A DNA stretch of 64,000 nt, from contig NC_037262.1 of assembly GCF_000002425.4 (NCBI RefSeq), forward strand, positions 4,128,139 to 4,192,138. The letters are read 5' to 3'. The position numbers and the translations under genes were made by a program. Shown here piece after piece: positions 31,529-43,484 of this stretch (the first letter of the stretch is position 1; every line of letters starts with the position of its first letter). Origin of the DNA: Physcomitrium patens (taxonomy: Eukaryota; Streptophyta; Bryopsida; Funariales; Funariaceae). The notes beneath the pieces are model-generated. The model was not told where the DNA came from. It saw only the letters and a list, made by a program, of their open reading frames with translations, and searched no databases.

Positions 31529-32914
31529 TTATGTATTATATAACTGTAATCGGTTCTCATGAATGTGGGTATTGAAGCGATGGCCCATGAAATCCTCCAA
31601 TTGAACAGACCCATTGAAAAAACCTTCAATCACCCAATACGGCCTATGCCAGTAAACTTGAAATTTTTTGGGAAAATGATTAAATTGGCTATCATACAGT
31701 AATACCAAATCATTGGGCATAAAAATCTTCAGACGCAGTTTACTATCATAGTAACTCTTCCTCCATTTTTGAGTTATTTCCATGTGGAAAAGAGTTGTAG
31801 CTCGTATTTCATCCAATTCTTCCAATTTCACCAACCGAGAATATAATGACTCTTTGTCACTGAGTCGTTCATCCAAGGCAATCCATAAACTTTAAACTTC
31901 CAACTCGATGGATAAAATTATTTCTTGACCATAAATTAATTGAAACGATATAGAGTTGGTAGTTACTTTATATATAGTGCAATATGCCCACAAAGTCGCA
32001 AAGAGTTTGGTCTCCCAATCGGTACCCGCCCCCAAAATTGTCTTAATCAAGACCTTGCACAAAATTTTGTTGGTCTTTTTCGTTTGCCCATTAGTACGAG
32101 GATGATATGGAGTGGTTTTCTGATGCTTAATCTCATATGTGTTTGTCAAGACAGCTATGGTAGCATTTAAGAAATGGGTGCCACGATCGCTACTCAATTC
32201 CTTTGAACACCCAAATCGAGTTATAATATTCTCGTATAGAAAAGTAGCCAACGTATTGGCATTATCATGGCAGATAGCAATAGCCTTTGCCCATTTTTTT
32301 ACATAGCCCGTGGCAACTAAAATATATCACTTTTGGCCAAGTTTTGACGCTAGTGCGATGGAACTGACAAAATCAATATCCCATTTTTTGAACAGTGCCT
32401 GTGTTAAGATTAGAACTAATGGCATGGCAAAAGTGCCCATGGGTCGACCAATTCGTTGATAGAGATCACAACGACAAATAAATTGGTGCACATCAAAAAA
32501 CATTGTGGGCCACCAATATCCGACCATTAAAGCCTTGCGAGCAGTACTATCTCCGGCAAAATGACCACCATAACTATCCAAATGGCAACCTTCGAGGATG
32601 GACTGTACTTCACTTGGAAAGATACAGTCGCGTAAAATACCATCTTTGCCTTGTTTATACAAAGCATCGCAAATCATTGTATACAGGGCACTCTTCAGAA
32701 TGAGTCGCTTCTTAAGCTTCTCAGTGAAAGTCGGCAGAAAGGTATAGAAGGTCAAAAACTGAATGATTTCACTATACTCGGGAAAAATCACATCCACCAC
32801 AAATAATTTGGCATTGGAAAGAACATCCGAGACAAGCTCGTTGCCAAGTATATTAGACAATCGGGATAAATGATCAGCATTGGCATGTTTCTTCTTAGGT
32901 CGTACAACAATCAT
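31529..32914 (-). pseudogene. C1 RNase H end and integrase
   Basis: 32914-32327 opens with the RNase H end (KKHANADHLSRL) and the zinc finger (GCHLDSYGGHFAGD ... CRCDLYQR; the last finger Cys is Tyr). It then reaches the first catalytic Asp (KKWDIDFVSS). 32251-31892 has the second Asp (SSDRGTHFLN); 36 residues later the catalytic Glu position is Lys (NGQTKKTNK). 31876-31529 is the C-terminal module (MPNDLVLLYDSQFNHFPKK). Stops separate the three pieces. No chromodomain follows. Confidence 0.85.
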
Positions 32915-32952
32915 AAAATTAAACTCTTATAAGAGTAAGATCCATCGGACAA

Positions 32953-34725
32953 TTGAGGCTTATTAATCATGTATTTGAGGGCATCATGATCCACATAAAA
33001 AACAAATGGATACCTAAACAAATAGTGCCAAAATTTTTGAACCGAGTATATCATATCCAACGCTTTTCATTCAGTAGTAGTATAATTATATTTGACAGCC
33101 ACCAATTACCAACTGGCATAATAGATAGGATGATCTAGATCCTTGTTATCTTTTTGACTTAACACCGATCCAATAGCCACATTGGATGCATCAACGTACA
33201 CATGAAAGGACTCCGTCCAACAAGGAGCCACCAATATTGGTGCAGAGACCAATTTTGACTTCAATGCTTCAAAGGCCACGGTACACTCCATGGTCTAGAT
33301 GGGACTAGTCCCATCTGACAGAGGTTTCTTTAGTAAGTTTATTAAAGGTTGACAAATAACTGCGAACAAATGAATGAATCTTTGATAATAACTGATATGG
33401 CCCACAAATCCACGAACATCGGAGACCGTCTTTGGTTTGGACAAGTTCATTATATGCTACACTTTGTCAAGATCCGTAGCAATACCACGGCTGGAGACAA
33501 TATGTCCCAATAATTTACTGGACAGAATACCAAATTGACACTTCTCTGAGTTCAACCATATTCCAAACTTAACGCACCTAACCAAACATTTGCCTAGACA
33601 ATTAAGATGATCTTGTTTTATATTGAATACACAAAAGTCATCTAAAAAGATCTCCATAAACAACCGGAGATAGTCTCGGAAGGTCTGAGTGATCACTCTC
33701 TGAAACGTGGCTAGGGCATTACATAATCCAAAAGGCATCACACGATAAGCAAATGTGCCCAAATCTGTAGTAAAGATCATCTTAAGCTAGTCTTCCATTA
33801 CAATTTGAACTTGATTATATTCAAAAAATCCATCGAGGAATGAATAACATTCGTGACTTGCTACGGCATCCAATATACTATTTGTGAAAGGCAACAAAAA
33901 GTAATCCTTCTTAGTGGCTGCATTAAGTTTCCGGAAATCCTAACAAATGTAGATTTTTCCATTCTTTTTCGGCACCATGGCGATTGGAGAAATCCACTCG
34001 CTATTTGGTACTGGATAAATAAAACCAACCACAAGAAGCTTGTCCAATTTCTCCTTCACCATGAGGGAATATTTAAGATTAAGGCGATGTTGCCTTTGCC
34101 ATACCAGTTTAGCGTTCTCCTCTAAAATGATATGATGCTCACAGATGTTAGCGGAAATATCCTTTAAATCAATTTAAGTCTAAGCAAAAGCGGACTTATG
34201 ATGCAAGAAAAATTTTGTCCAACAAATCAACTCTTTGTCATTAATACCTTCGTAGACCCTAATTGTCCGTGGCTTTGCTATGGTCGCCAAATTAATAGTT
34301 TAATATAAAGGTACAACGGCGATGTTCTGTTTCAACCCCCACGTTGATTGAAAATTAGTCAGTAAGTCTGACATGTACAAAGTACTGAATCTTGTGTCCA
34401 GGGCACTAATATGATGCACATCATACTTGGTCATCTAATCAATACTAATATAATCAGAGCTTTTCGAATCCTTCGGGTATATGAAGTACTCCTCCGGACC
34501 TCCACATTGGTACACCACTTCAAAGTACTGCGCTGCCTCCACGGACACCTCCGTAATCGATGCAATTACGTCATCATCAGAGTTAAGCTCATTGTTTGAC
34601 GTCAATTCAAATGATGGCAATTGAGACTCCCCATGATAGCATACTGGGTACATTTGTAATACCATTTTGTCATCGCCCTTGCCAATTGTTAAAGTACCCT
34701 GATCCCAATCGTTCTTGGCCTTCAT
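32953..34725 (-). pseudogene. C1 post-protease spacer, RT and RNase H
   Basis: 34725-34435: spacer starting MKAKNDWDQGTLTIGKGDDK, which follows the protease L-L-G-R-P-W-L block in this group. 33780-33457: RT palm with FAYRVMPFGLCNALATFQR and the active site EIFLDDFCVF (both Asp kept). 33291-33106: start of RNase H (FHVYVDASNVAIGSVLSQK). Stretches between these are interrupted by stops but continue the homology. Confidence 0.83.
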
Positions 34726-34806
34726 CTGATAAAGCTAGGATCGTCTCAATAAAATTGGATATGATAAAGTCGAACGTTATAGCCAAAAGATGATATAGTT
34801 AATTAC

Positions 34807-35219
34807 TGTGATTGCTCGTTTCACTTATTTCGGAAGAAACCTCCCAGAATAAATCCATATATGGAGATTTGAACACAGGAAAAGACCATGTATATGAGCT
34901 CCAATTGTTAGGGTCATGCAATTAACCACTACTACTGAATGCTTACCATACCGAAGAACACTTAACTTTTCTTCTTATTGTCCACTCTCTCATATCAATA
35001 CAATAACATCCACGACAATGATTTCACTACCTTGTGTAATTCACAAATATACAAGCATATCCCAAACCCTGGAACGAACAACTTCCAATCTACAAAATCT
35101 AATCAAGACAATTCCTTCGATCACAATTCCTCTCCACTAAACTTACAACCTTACAATAAACAGTGACTGGAAACTTCCATACGTCCTCAATCTTTCACAA
35201 TAATTGATAAACAGTGATT
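34807..35219 (-). repeat. C2 3' LTR, truncated
   Basis: Starts TGTGATTGCTCG on the plus strand and matches 37853-38265 closely. It breaks off at 35219, where A2 integrase sequence begins. Confidence 0.85.
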
Positions 35220-35606
35220 GAGACCAAAAGCAACAAGGCGCGATTCAATAAGCAACATCGATTGAGACCAAAAGCAATCGAGGAAGGTGACTGGGTACTT
35301 GTTTATGACAATAGTCTGGATAATCAACATAGTGCTTTGCGGAAATTCTCAAAACGTTGGTTTGGACCATATGTGGTAACAACTGTTCATGGTAATGCGA
35401 CTTACTCATTACAGGAGTTAGATGGTACAAAATTGAAAATACCAATTGCAGGGAAGCGAGTAAAAATATTTAAACGAAGACACGCAGAGATGAATATGGA
35501 AGACCTTAATGAAGGTATAGAGATTCCGCAGCAAGAAGATGAAAGTGATTTGGATAATGAAGGTGACGAAGACGAACTGGACAAAGACGTAGAGGATATA
35601 TTCTGA
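35220..35606 (+). pseudogene. A2 integrase C-terminal fragment
   Basis: An open frame reading RFNKQHRLRPKAIEEGDWVL, RKFSKRWFGPYVV, PIAGKRVKIFKRR and then a very acidic tail (DESDLDNEGDEDELDKDVED). The G-D-W-V-L and W-F-G-P-Y-V-V pieces are the GPY/F module of Ty3/gypsy integrases. No chromodomain; the acidic tail takes its place. Catalytic core absent. Confidence 0.82.
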
Positions 35607-35668
35607 ATCAAACAGCAATTGGGTAAATTGGTGCATACCGGAGGATGCACAGGTTCAAAGGGGGTGGA

Positions 35669-37027
35669 TGTCGTGTTGTAACACGAGTATACAGTGAAAA
35701 TAAAAAGAAAGGGGAATTTTATTAATATTCAGTTACCTCGAATATTGGGAGCATCGACCAACTCCAGTGCAAATACTGAGTGGTCAAGTTCAGTCACTCC
35801 ATTACAGTCAGCCGGGGCATACTGAAATGCTCCGTTCGATTCCAATAACGGGAGTCAACAGGAATAGAAGGACCAATTCACACGACGGGTTTAAAGAGCC
35901 AATTGGATCTAATTTTGAGAATCCAATCCGGGTCCTTTTATCCAATATGAGACCTGAATTGGCCGGTCAACCCAATTACGGGAAATCCAGGTCTTACTAC
36001 GGGTCTTAGCCAATCCGACGCGAGGACCAATTTGACCCAATTACGGGAACATCCAGGTTACTACTGGACTCTTATCCAATATGAGACCTGAATTGGTCGA
36101 GCGACTCAATGTGGTCCCGATTACGGGGTTCGATTCTGTTTCAGGCTGTCTTGTTCTCTGTGCCATTTTAAGGAACGTTGCTTTCGGTAAATGGATTTCT
36201 TAAAGGTAAAAACGGAGGAGAAAGCTTTGACGGCGAGAGCCAATTTCGGATCCAAGCTTGATGGCGAGAGCCAATTTCGGATCCAAGCTTGACGGTGGGA
36301 GCCAATTCCGGATCTAAGACGGAAGATTGAAGAAATTCAGAGGATAAGATTAGGGGGGATATAGTTTTGAAAAGGGGGTTTTTTTTTTTCTCGGGGAATC
36401 GGGGGGGAGCTAGTTTTCAAGCTTTTGCAAGGTTACTAGTTCGGTTTTCATTGGAGGTTTCTGAAGATCAAAGGTGGGATTAGAGAGAGAGGAGCTTCAT
36501 GCTTTGGGTCGGAGAAGGAAAGACAGAGAATTTGGATTTTTCTTCTTCGTAGAGTTTTGGGAAGGCTGAGGCAATCGCTGCTGAAGTCAGTATTGTAATG
36601 ATGAATCGGGATTTTTAATGAAGTGGGTTTGAATACTCTTAACTGTTTTGTGAAATCGAGTTACGTCTGTGATTGAAGGATTAAAAGGGCGTCTATAGGA
36701 TTGAGTATGCGGAGTGAATGAAATTTATTGGGTTAATCTAACAAGATAGTCAGTGGATACAAGATCGTAAGTACAAAGTGGTATTGAAGATTAACAGTTT
36801 GGGTTGTTCGGGGTTCTCTGTAACGTCTAGAGACCTACTGGCTGGGACAAAAAGGACTTCGACAAGCAGTCGAAGAGCATCCGTATAGATTTACGATACA
36901 TTATTGCAGTCGTTTATATTCCGGCAGTCAAAACTAATAGACTGCTTGACTATCGACGAATCTCCATACTACCTTCTACAGCCAGTCGCCCGACGCGTTC
37001 TCAAGCAGGAAAGCACGTAATACGACA
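35669..37027 (+). repeat. 3' LTR of A2 (1359 bp)
   Basis: TGTCGTGTTGTAACACGAG...AATACGACA, preceded by the PPT AAAGGGGGTGG (35658-35668). It is about 54 bp shorter than the A1 LTR, mainly because of different numbers of internal repeats. It carries an extra tandem unit (GGCGAGAGCCAATTTCGGAT) at about 36230-36300 but fewer copies of the ~79 bp unit. Confidence 0.9.
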
Positions 37028-37745
37028 CCGTCAAGAATTGAGAAAAATGTTGATTTGGATCTGCACCTGGCAAACTCCATAAAATAGGTAATGGTGCGAC
37101 GCTAGTCATTCGATCACCCATTGCACCCATTTGAACTGCAATCGAAACTGCTGGTCCTCCGGACGTCATTAAAGATGCCAATGTTCTGCTCAATTTTTTA
37201 TTAAAATAAAAACTGTCTCCCGTAAAAGTCTTTTTTGGACTTCCAAGCCTTCCCGATTGACTATTATTATCCCCAAATAATTTTACTGGTTGAATATGAG
37301 GTAAAAACGACAAGTTTTGATATACTCTGAATTGGTCTTTATTGGCAAGTGATTTATGCCGATCTTCAGAACCAGTCTTGTTAGGATCAGACGTATTTCC
37401 AATTGAGAAGATACCTAGTGGTGTACCTAATTCCTCTGTGCCTTCCTTGTTTTCCGTTAACGGCTTCGAGAGGTTTGCTGAACTATTAGCAGTGCTTCCC
37501 ACGTGTACTCTTAGCAATTTCTTTAAAAGTATGTACTTCTGAAATATTAGAGGTCGATCATCTTCTGGGTACGATCGAATATGCCAATAGGCATGCAACC
37601 ACGGCTTAATCCAACTTTGTCGATGCTTCTTTTTCAATTTGTGATCTTCCTCATTACGCAACAAATTTCTTGCTTGCAATCGCTCTATTCTTTCCTTTGA
37701 TTGCTTTATTCTCTTTACTGTTAAATTCTCATTCTTAATAACCAT
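37028..37745 (-). pseudogene. C2 gag N-terminal part, open, truncated by A2
   Basis: ATG at 37745; 239 codons without a stop before the A2 LTR. Begins MVIKNENLTVKRIKQSKERI with a basic, coiled-coil-like start, then WLHAYWHIRSYPEDDRPLIF and LSFLPHIQPVKLFGDNN. The C1 gag shows the same order with stops. The frame continues by chance about 20 codons into the antisense strand of the A2 LTR; that part is not Gag. Capsid core and zinc knuckles are lost. Confidence 0.8.
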
Positions 37746-37830
37746 ACTCTTTCATTATTTCTACTGAGTTTGCTTCATAATTTCCTTTACTGCTTCGATA
37801 GTTAATTCCTAACACTAAATAATATTGTCA

Positions 37831-37850
37831 ATCCCTGGTAGTGGTGCCAA
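37831..37850 (-). other. C2 primer-binding site
   Basis: On the minus strand, TGGCACCACTACCAGGGATT lies a few nt after the LTR; it resembles the Asp-tRNA PBS (TGGCGCCGTTGCCGGGGAT) of plant Tat/Athila elements with several changes. Confidence 0.6.
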
Positions 37851-37852
37851 AA

Positions 37853-38588
37853 TGTGATTGCTCATTTTACTTATTCCGAAAGAAACCTCCCAGAATAATC
37901 CCATATAGGGGGATTCAAACATAAGAAAAGACCATGTATACGACCTCCAATTGTTAGGGTCATGCAATTAACCGCTACTGGTGAATGCTTACCATACTCA
38001 AGAACACTTAACTTTTCTTCCTACTGTCCACTCTCTCATATCAATACAATAACATCCATGACAGCGATTTCACTACCTTATGTAATTCACAAATACACAA
38101 GTATATTCCAAACCCTAGAACGAATAACTTCCAATCCATAGAATTTAATCAAAACAATTCCTTTGATTACAATTCCTCTCTACTAAACTTACAATCTTGC
38201 GATAAACAGTGACTGGAAACTTCTACATGTCCTCAATCTTTCACAATAATTGATAAACAATGATCCATAAATAACTTTGTAAATCAAATATTAATTCATT
38301 AAATCAATTCTCTTCACTAGAATCAACACTGACACAAAAGAAACAAGAAAACTAAGAAGAAGAGATAGCACCAAGCTTATCTCCGGCTCAGTACTGTCGC
38401 AGTCTGGCTTTTTCTTCCCCTCTCCCATCCTCCTTATACTACCCCGAGATACCAACTCCTATACTACAGATGATAACTACTTTTCCTGACTATTCATCCA
38501 TTCTACCTACTGAACCACTTTTTCAGCAATTATCTATCCCTATTTACACTATACACTAGGTATCTACATTCTGAAAATAACTACTTAT
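37853..38588 (-). repeat. C2 5' LTR (~736 bp)
   Basis: The minus-strand end is CAATCACA at 37853. The outer end is set at 38588 by the TTTAC target-site match; it reads TAAGTAG, a slightly eroded TG. A second TGTAGATACC at 38568 is an alternative outer end but gives no target duplication. Confidence 0.75.
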
Positions 38589-39133
38589 TTTACAATTGCA
38601 TATGCAATACCAGCAATTATAGTTTGAACACTCCGTAAAATATCCATTGATTTAACTCGACTATGATCTACCATCCGTAATACCAATGTCGTGGATATTA
38701 AATGTTTCAAATCTAAAGTATCCATTGTATTAGCATTCATTAAATTGACATTAGAACCACCATCTATTTGAAAACCCGAGATCATAATATTGTCAATTGA
38801 AACATCGATGGTTGGTGCACCTAGGTCAGGGTTCAAATTGACTTCACAAACTTCCTTATTACATTGCCTATGTCATGTTATCGATGAATTCAATGTAGAA
38901 TGGCACTCAAGTACGACCGCTAGAAGTTACTTCATTGAAATAGAAGGCCGAATAGCATCTAGATCCTTCAATATGTCATAGGATTTCATATTTAGGATAA
39001 TGCCCAATGCCTTCTTTGTTTTCATTGGTTTGAGTTTAACTCCGTGATGTAAGATATTCTTCCGCCTTGGACTCGAAATTGGAACAGGAAATGGATTTTC
39101 CTTAGAATTCTTGCCTCTAAGAGGATCTTTCAA
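38589..39133 (-). pseudogene. C1 gag/protease junction and protease
   Basis: 39133-38927 is the linker ending SYDILKDLDAIRPSISMK. 38836-38589 is the retropepsin start with NPDLGAPTIDVSI and the active-site block FQIDGGSNVNLMN (D-G-G-S form), then VQTIIAGIAYAI, where C2 is inserted. The rest of the protease resumes left of 34802. Confidence 0.78.
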
Positions 39134-39148
39134 TGAAAAAGACGTTTT

Positions 39149-41617
39149 TTAGAATGGCATAGAGAACGGAATAGCTTGAAACAAATCCAAAGCTTCCATA
39201 ATCAATACTTCATTGGGTAGCCTAACCGAGTCAGGTCTCATACTGGATAAGAGGCCCGTAACAAGACTTGGATTGGATGTCTCCATAATTGGATCACATT
39301 GGCCCTTTGCTTCAAGATCACCCAAATGTTGAATTGGTCCTTTTGTATTTTGTTGACTCTTGGTAAGCACAGCTTGGACACATTCCACCCGATTTATTGG
39401 AGAATCTTGAGGACCTTGATTTATCTCCTCTATTTTTCTTTGGTTTTGGATTTACTGATCCCGATTATTCAAATTGAACGGAGCATTACATTGCTGATAA
39501 GTATGCCCCGACTGCTTGTAATTTCTACAAATTGGCGCATAATCGTCACTGGCTGTGGCATTGGAACATTCACTGGCTTTGGGATTGGGACATTTACTGG
39601 CATAATAGCCAATCTATTTGCAACGAAAACAACGAAGTGGTCTTTTTATACCTGCATCAAGCATATTGGGTGTTTCTACCAGTATATACCTACTAGGCTT
39701 ATTCTATGTAGGGTTAGAAAATGATCTTAGTTGTCTTATTGGAATGGAGGGAACTTAGTTCGATGATGCCGATGGAGCATATTGCTGATACCTCTACTAC
39801 TTCTTCCCGTAGTTCTGGGAGTTTGATGTAGAACCTTGATTAAAATTGGAACTTTGAAAGTTATTGAATGCTCAATTTTGTCGATTAGATTGATTTCCAT
39901 TCCATCCAAACATATTTCTCAATTGAACTTGATTGATGTCCTAGTGAATTGGTGGGATCATGGTCTGATTACTGAATTGTTGTTGCCTTTGCAAATTCCA
40001 ACAATTAGTTGTAAAGTACTTTCCTCTGCAAAATGTACATTGACCCATCATTTGTGAAGGTGAAGGACATTTTGTTACCAAATGATCGTGGCCCTTACAA
40101 TTACTATACCAAATATTGGTCTTAGTATTAGTAGGCTTTTATCTCTTCTCCTTATTCTTGGTCATATTAACGGCCATTTCCTCCATTTTTTTTGTCACAT
40201 TCAACAACAAGGCTTCATTGGAATCTTTTAGGGCTGGTATTATTCGTAATTCTGCCACAGTTAACGCTTATTATTGATATGGAAAATAGGGAGCATACGT
40301 TGTTGTCATATTTAGTGGCATAGCTTGGAATAGGATGACATTAACTGGTCCTTGAATATTGGCACTAGAATTGGCCCTTGTATCTAACATCCGTGGATAA
40401 GCATCTACTGATCCGTTCTAAGTCGAATTTTGATAACTACCTTGAATTGGAATCATCGTAGCTCTCGTAGTTAAAAACTGATCATAATGGCATTCCTCCC
40501 AAACCTTGGCTCTATTAAGGGATGCAGACACCTTAAGGAATTGAGCTTCCTTCACAAACATTTTTAACTCTGGTGGTTGCAAACCATTGATTAATATGGA
40601 TAAGATAAATATCTTTGACATTTGGTGATTTGGCCACTTACTGAGTATATTAGCCATCCGGCCATAATACGATTCTATCGCCTCCCCTAGGATCATTTTT
40701 TTGTTCATTAACCTCTCTCAAAGACAATCCTCAAAACCTATTGGCCGAAAATGGATTAAAAATACATTCTTCAATGCTTCCCAATTCAGAAATTGATCCA
40801 TTAGTTAGCAGTTGTACCATTCAAACGCCATGTCCTTTAAGGTTACTAACAACCATCATAACCAAATATCTTCAGTTCTTCTATTATTGGCTATACATTT
40901 TGTCAGAAACTAAGACAAATGTTGATCGAGATTCGCACCCGAAAAGCCCCTAAAAGTAGGTAATGGAGCCATGCTCATTGTTCTATCACTCATGTCATCC
41001 ATTTGTATTGCTATTGGAACTGGTGGACCACCCGTCACCATTAAAGAGGACAATGTGATGCTTAATCTCTTATTAAAATTACCACTACCTTCTCCAATTA
41101 TCTTTTCTAGATATTTCAACCTCTTCAATTTACTATTATTATCCCTAAATAAGTTTATTGATTGAATTGGAGGTAAAAATGACAGATTTTGAAATATACT
41201 GAATTGGCCCTTATTGGCAAGCAATTTATGCCATACTACGAAACCAGTTTTTACAGAATCGGTAATTTCCGCTATTGAAAAGGTATCCAACGAAGTACCC
41301 AATTCTTCTCTGTTTCCTCCACTTGTAGTTAATAAACTCAAGAGATACGCTGGACTGTTGACAAAATTTCTTGTGAGTGCTCTTGGCAATTTTCTTAACA
41401 GCATATATATCTGAAATATTAGAGACCGGTCAACTTCTGGGTATGCTCAGATATGCCGACAAGCATGCAACCATGGCTTAATCCAACTTTGTCGATGCTT
41501 CTTTTTTAACTTGCATTCGTACTCATTTTGTAATGATTCTCTTGCTTGCACTCTCTCTTGTCTTTCTTTTGACTAGCATGTTTTCTTTACTACAATGTCT
41601 TCATTCTTAATAACCAT
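39149..41617 (-). pseudogene. C1 gag with several degenerate zinc knuckles
   Basis: Starts at ATG 41617-41615 (MVIKNED), matching C2 gag, and decays through stops. Open pieces are 41404-40910 (capsid N-part) and 40708-40418 (YYGRMANILSKWPNHQMSK, capsid C-part). Around 40150-39590 four knuckle-like blocks remain, each missing one ligand: YSNCKGHDHLVTKC, CTFCRGKYFTTNC, CFRCKQIGYYASKC and CRNYKQSGHTYQQC. 39388-39149 is a linker to protease whose DNA resembles the family A LTR (see findings). Confidence 0.72.
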
Positions 41618-41704
41618 AATCTTTCATTATATACTGCTAAATTTCCTTCCTATTTCCCATCTACTCATCTGGCAGTTAATTCCTAAGACTCAATGCTATT
41701 GTCA

Positions 41705-41723
41705 TTCCATGGTAGCGGTGCCA
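41705..41723 (-). other. C1 primer-binding site
   Basis: Minus strand TGGCACCGCTACCATGGAA, 3 nt after the LTR end; same type as in C2. Confidence 0.6.
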
Positions 41724-41726
41724 AAA

Positions 41727-42499
41727 TGTGATTGTCGTTTTACTTATTCTACAATTCTTTCCAGAATAAACTTGTATACGGGAATTCAAACACAGGGAAA
41801 GACTAAGCGCATGAGTTTCACTTGTTAGGGTCATACAATTAACTGTATTTCAAACCACTAAAATACTAAGAAATACTACAATGCTTCCTCCTAGTAACAA
41901 TATTCCTTCATCAACTGATAACCACAATGTGCAACCCTGCACTCTCAAAAGACCGCTCAAAACTCAATAAATTCCATCCAACATTATGAATAATAGACTT
42001 CACTCCAACCAATCTGAATTTACAGAATTCCTATAATCACAGACTTCTTCTATTAAAACACACACATACAACTCTCAATAAACAACAATCATAATCTTCC
42101 ATCTATAATCAATCTTCCAATAACTTCTCATATAATTCAATCTTTCAATACTTGAATTAGATAATCAATAACTCATAAATCAATCTCTAATTTATTCCAC
42201 AGACTCACTTCTCAATATTCAGAAACTATTCATTACTCTTCAATAACAAAGAAAACAAAAAAAAAATAAAGAGGGAGCACCAAGCTTAACTCTGGCTCAT
42301 GACTATCACAGTCTGGCCTCCCAACAAACTTCTACAACTCTTATATAATTGCTACTGATTTCCAGATTTTAATTGTAATTTTATAATTAACCACTTTTAA
42401 TGACTAAATCAACCATCCGTCCTCCTAAACTAACTATTCTATGGACTACTAGTTTATTTTATCAATATCTTACAAAAATGAACTAATAACTATTCTATA
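41727..42499 (-). repeat. C1 5' LTR (773 bp)
   Basis: Plus-strand edges TGTGATTGTCG (41727) and CTATTCTATA (42499); partner of 28643-29419. Confidence 0.9.
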
Positions 42500-42504
42500 T
42501 TCCT

Positions 42505-43255
42505 CTCCAACCAAATTTTTGTTCTTGATGCCTTTCAAATAAATAATTGTCACATGTAATGGCTTGAGTAATAAATTATTCCAAAGATTCTACTTTTGGC
42601 ATTATTAATAACAAATCTTTGATGCTATCCTTCAATCCATATCAAAATTGGTTGATAAGTGGTTTGTTGTTCTAGTCCACATCGCAAGCAAGATTTTGGA
42701 ATTTTGAAGCATATATAGTGGCTAATCGTGATCTTTGCCATAAGGATAAAAGCTTGTGGTCATAAATACTTCTAGGAATGAATTCAAATCATAAAAGAGT
42801 TATGAATCTTTTTCTATTAAAGGTGCAAACTAAGAGAGAGCACTTCCTGATAATAGTGCGCTTATGAATCCAACTTGGGTAAATCCATCAAGATATTGGA
42901 AAAGATACAACCTTAGATAGACCTTGACTTGTTGGAAAAATCCTCAAAATTTTGATCTTATTCTATCAAAATTCTCAAGCATATTAATCCTTATCCTTGT
43001 CATACTTGTAGAAGCAAAACTCCCTGGATTTGGTTGTGACATTGATCTACTTGCTTCTTTCAACTGCACAACTTCTTGCCACAGACTCTGAACTTCTTTC
43101 ATAGGCATAAGCATAGTACTTCTATGATTCACATTGGAAATACATAAGATTTCTACTCTTAGAGTGTTAACAAGCTCATAAAGATGTGCCATAGTTGCAA
43201 ATCTATTCTCACTTTCGTTGAGAGTAGCATCCATAATCTTTCCTTCCTTAGACAA
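42505..43255 (-). pseudogene. B3 gag N-terminal part
   Basis: 43255-42944 is open: MSKEGKIMDATLNESENRF, a helical start with VQSLWQEVVQLKEASRSMSQ, ending ENFDRIRSKF, which equals EKFDGTRSKF of B2 Gag. Further left the capsid core is broken by stops but continues to the C1 edge. The remaining C-terminal piece is at 28384-28637. Confidence 0.78.
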
Positions 43256-43469
43256 TCAAATGAATTCAAAAGTTAAATTAGAGGAAGGTAATCTGCAACC
43301 TCTAAAGAAAAATCTTACAAACAGAAATAATCCACTTTCTTTAAGGAAAAGATCAATATTAGAAAATAAGATTTTTTGTTTAAAGTTGGGTAGTCCGCAA
43401 GCTTCAAAACACAACAATAGAAGTGGAGTAATCTACTCACTTCTAAAATAAGATAGAAATAATATGTTA

Positions 43470-43484
43470 GCATTCTTGTCAAAC
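43470..43484 (-). other. B3 primer-binding site, eroded self-priming type
   Basis: Minus strand GTTTGACAAGAATGC directly after the LTR. TTGACAAGA matches the B2 PBS and pairs with the CTTGTCAA run in the B3 5' LTR; outer positions have diverged. Confidence 0.55.

Larger units (their letters stand above)
35220..37027 (+). mobile_element. A-family element A2, 3' tail only
   Basis: Plus strand, 5'-truncated: the last ~130 codons of integrase, PPT and a complete LTR. The 3' LTR edge at 37027 abuts C2 gag codons (just after FSQFLT), so A2 had inserted there. Its 5' side is joined to the middle of the C2 3' LTR, showing a later deletion. Confidence 0.88.
34807..38588 (-). mobile_element. C-family element C2 with large internal deletion, inserted in C1
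   Basis: Minus strand. It retains a 5' LTR (37853-38588), PBS, the first 239 codons of gag, and only 413 bp of its 3' LTR (34807-35219). Flanks ATTAC (34802-34806) and TTTAC (38589-38593) are a 4/5 target duplication, and the C1 protease frame continues across them. All of pol and part of the 3' LTR are missing, replaced by the tail of a plus-strand A element. C2 is less decayed than C1: its gag piece has no stops. Confidence 0.85.
28643..42499 (-). mobile_element. Non-chromodomain Ty3/gypsy element C1, inserted in B3 gag
   Basis: Minus strand; LTRs at 28643-29419 (777 bp) and 41727-42499 (773 bp), flanked by TTTCT (28638-28642) and TTCCT (42500-42504), a 4/5 target duplication. Order: LTR, PBS, gag with several zinc knuckles, protease, [C2 insertion], RT, RNase H, integrase, a further ORF, PPT-like tract, LTR. 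No chromodomain. The PBS TGGCACCGCTACC resembles the Asp-tRNA type used by plant Tat/Athila elements, and an extra ORF after integrase also occurs in Athila. Numerous stops; old. Confidence 0.9.

Noticed and set aside
36969-37745. A 258-codon open frame as a single gene
   Set aside because: It is C2 gag that reads by chance into the antisense strand of the A2 LTR. The last ~20 codons are not part of any real protein.
38568-38573. Alternative outer end of the C2 5' LTR at TGTAGATACC
   Set aside because: It gives no target duplication with the other flank and would break the protease alignment of C1; 38588 fits both better.
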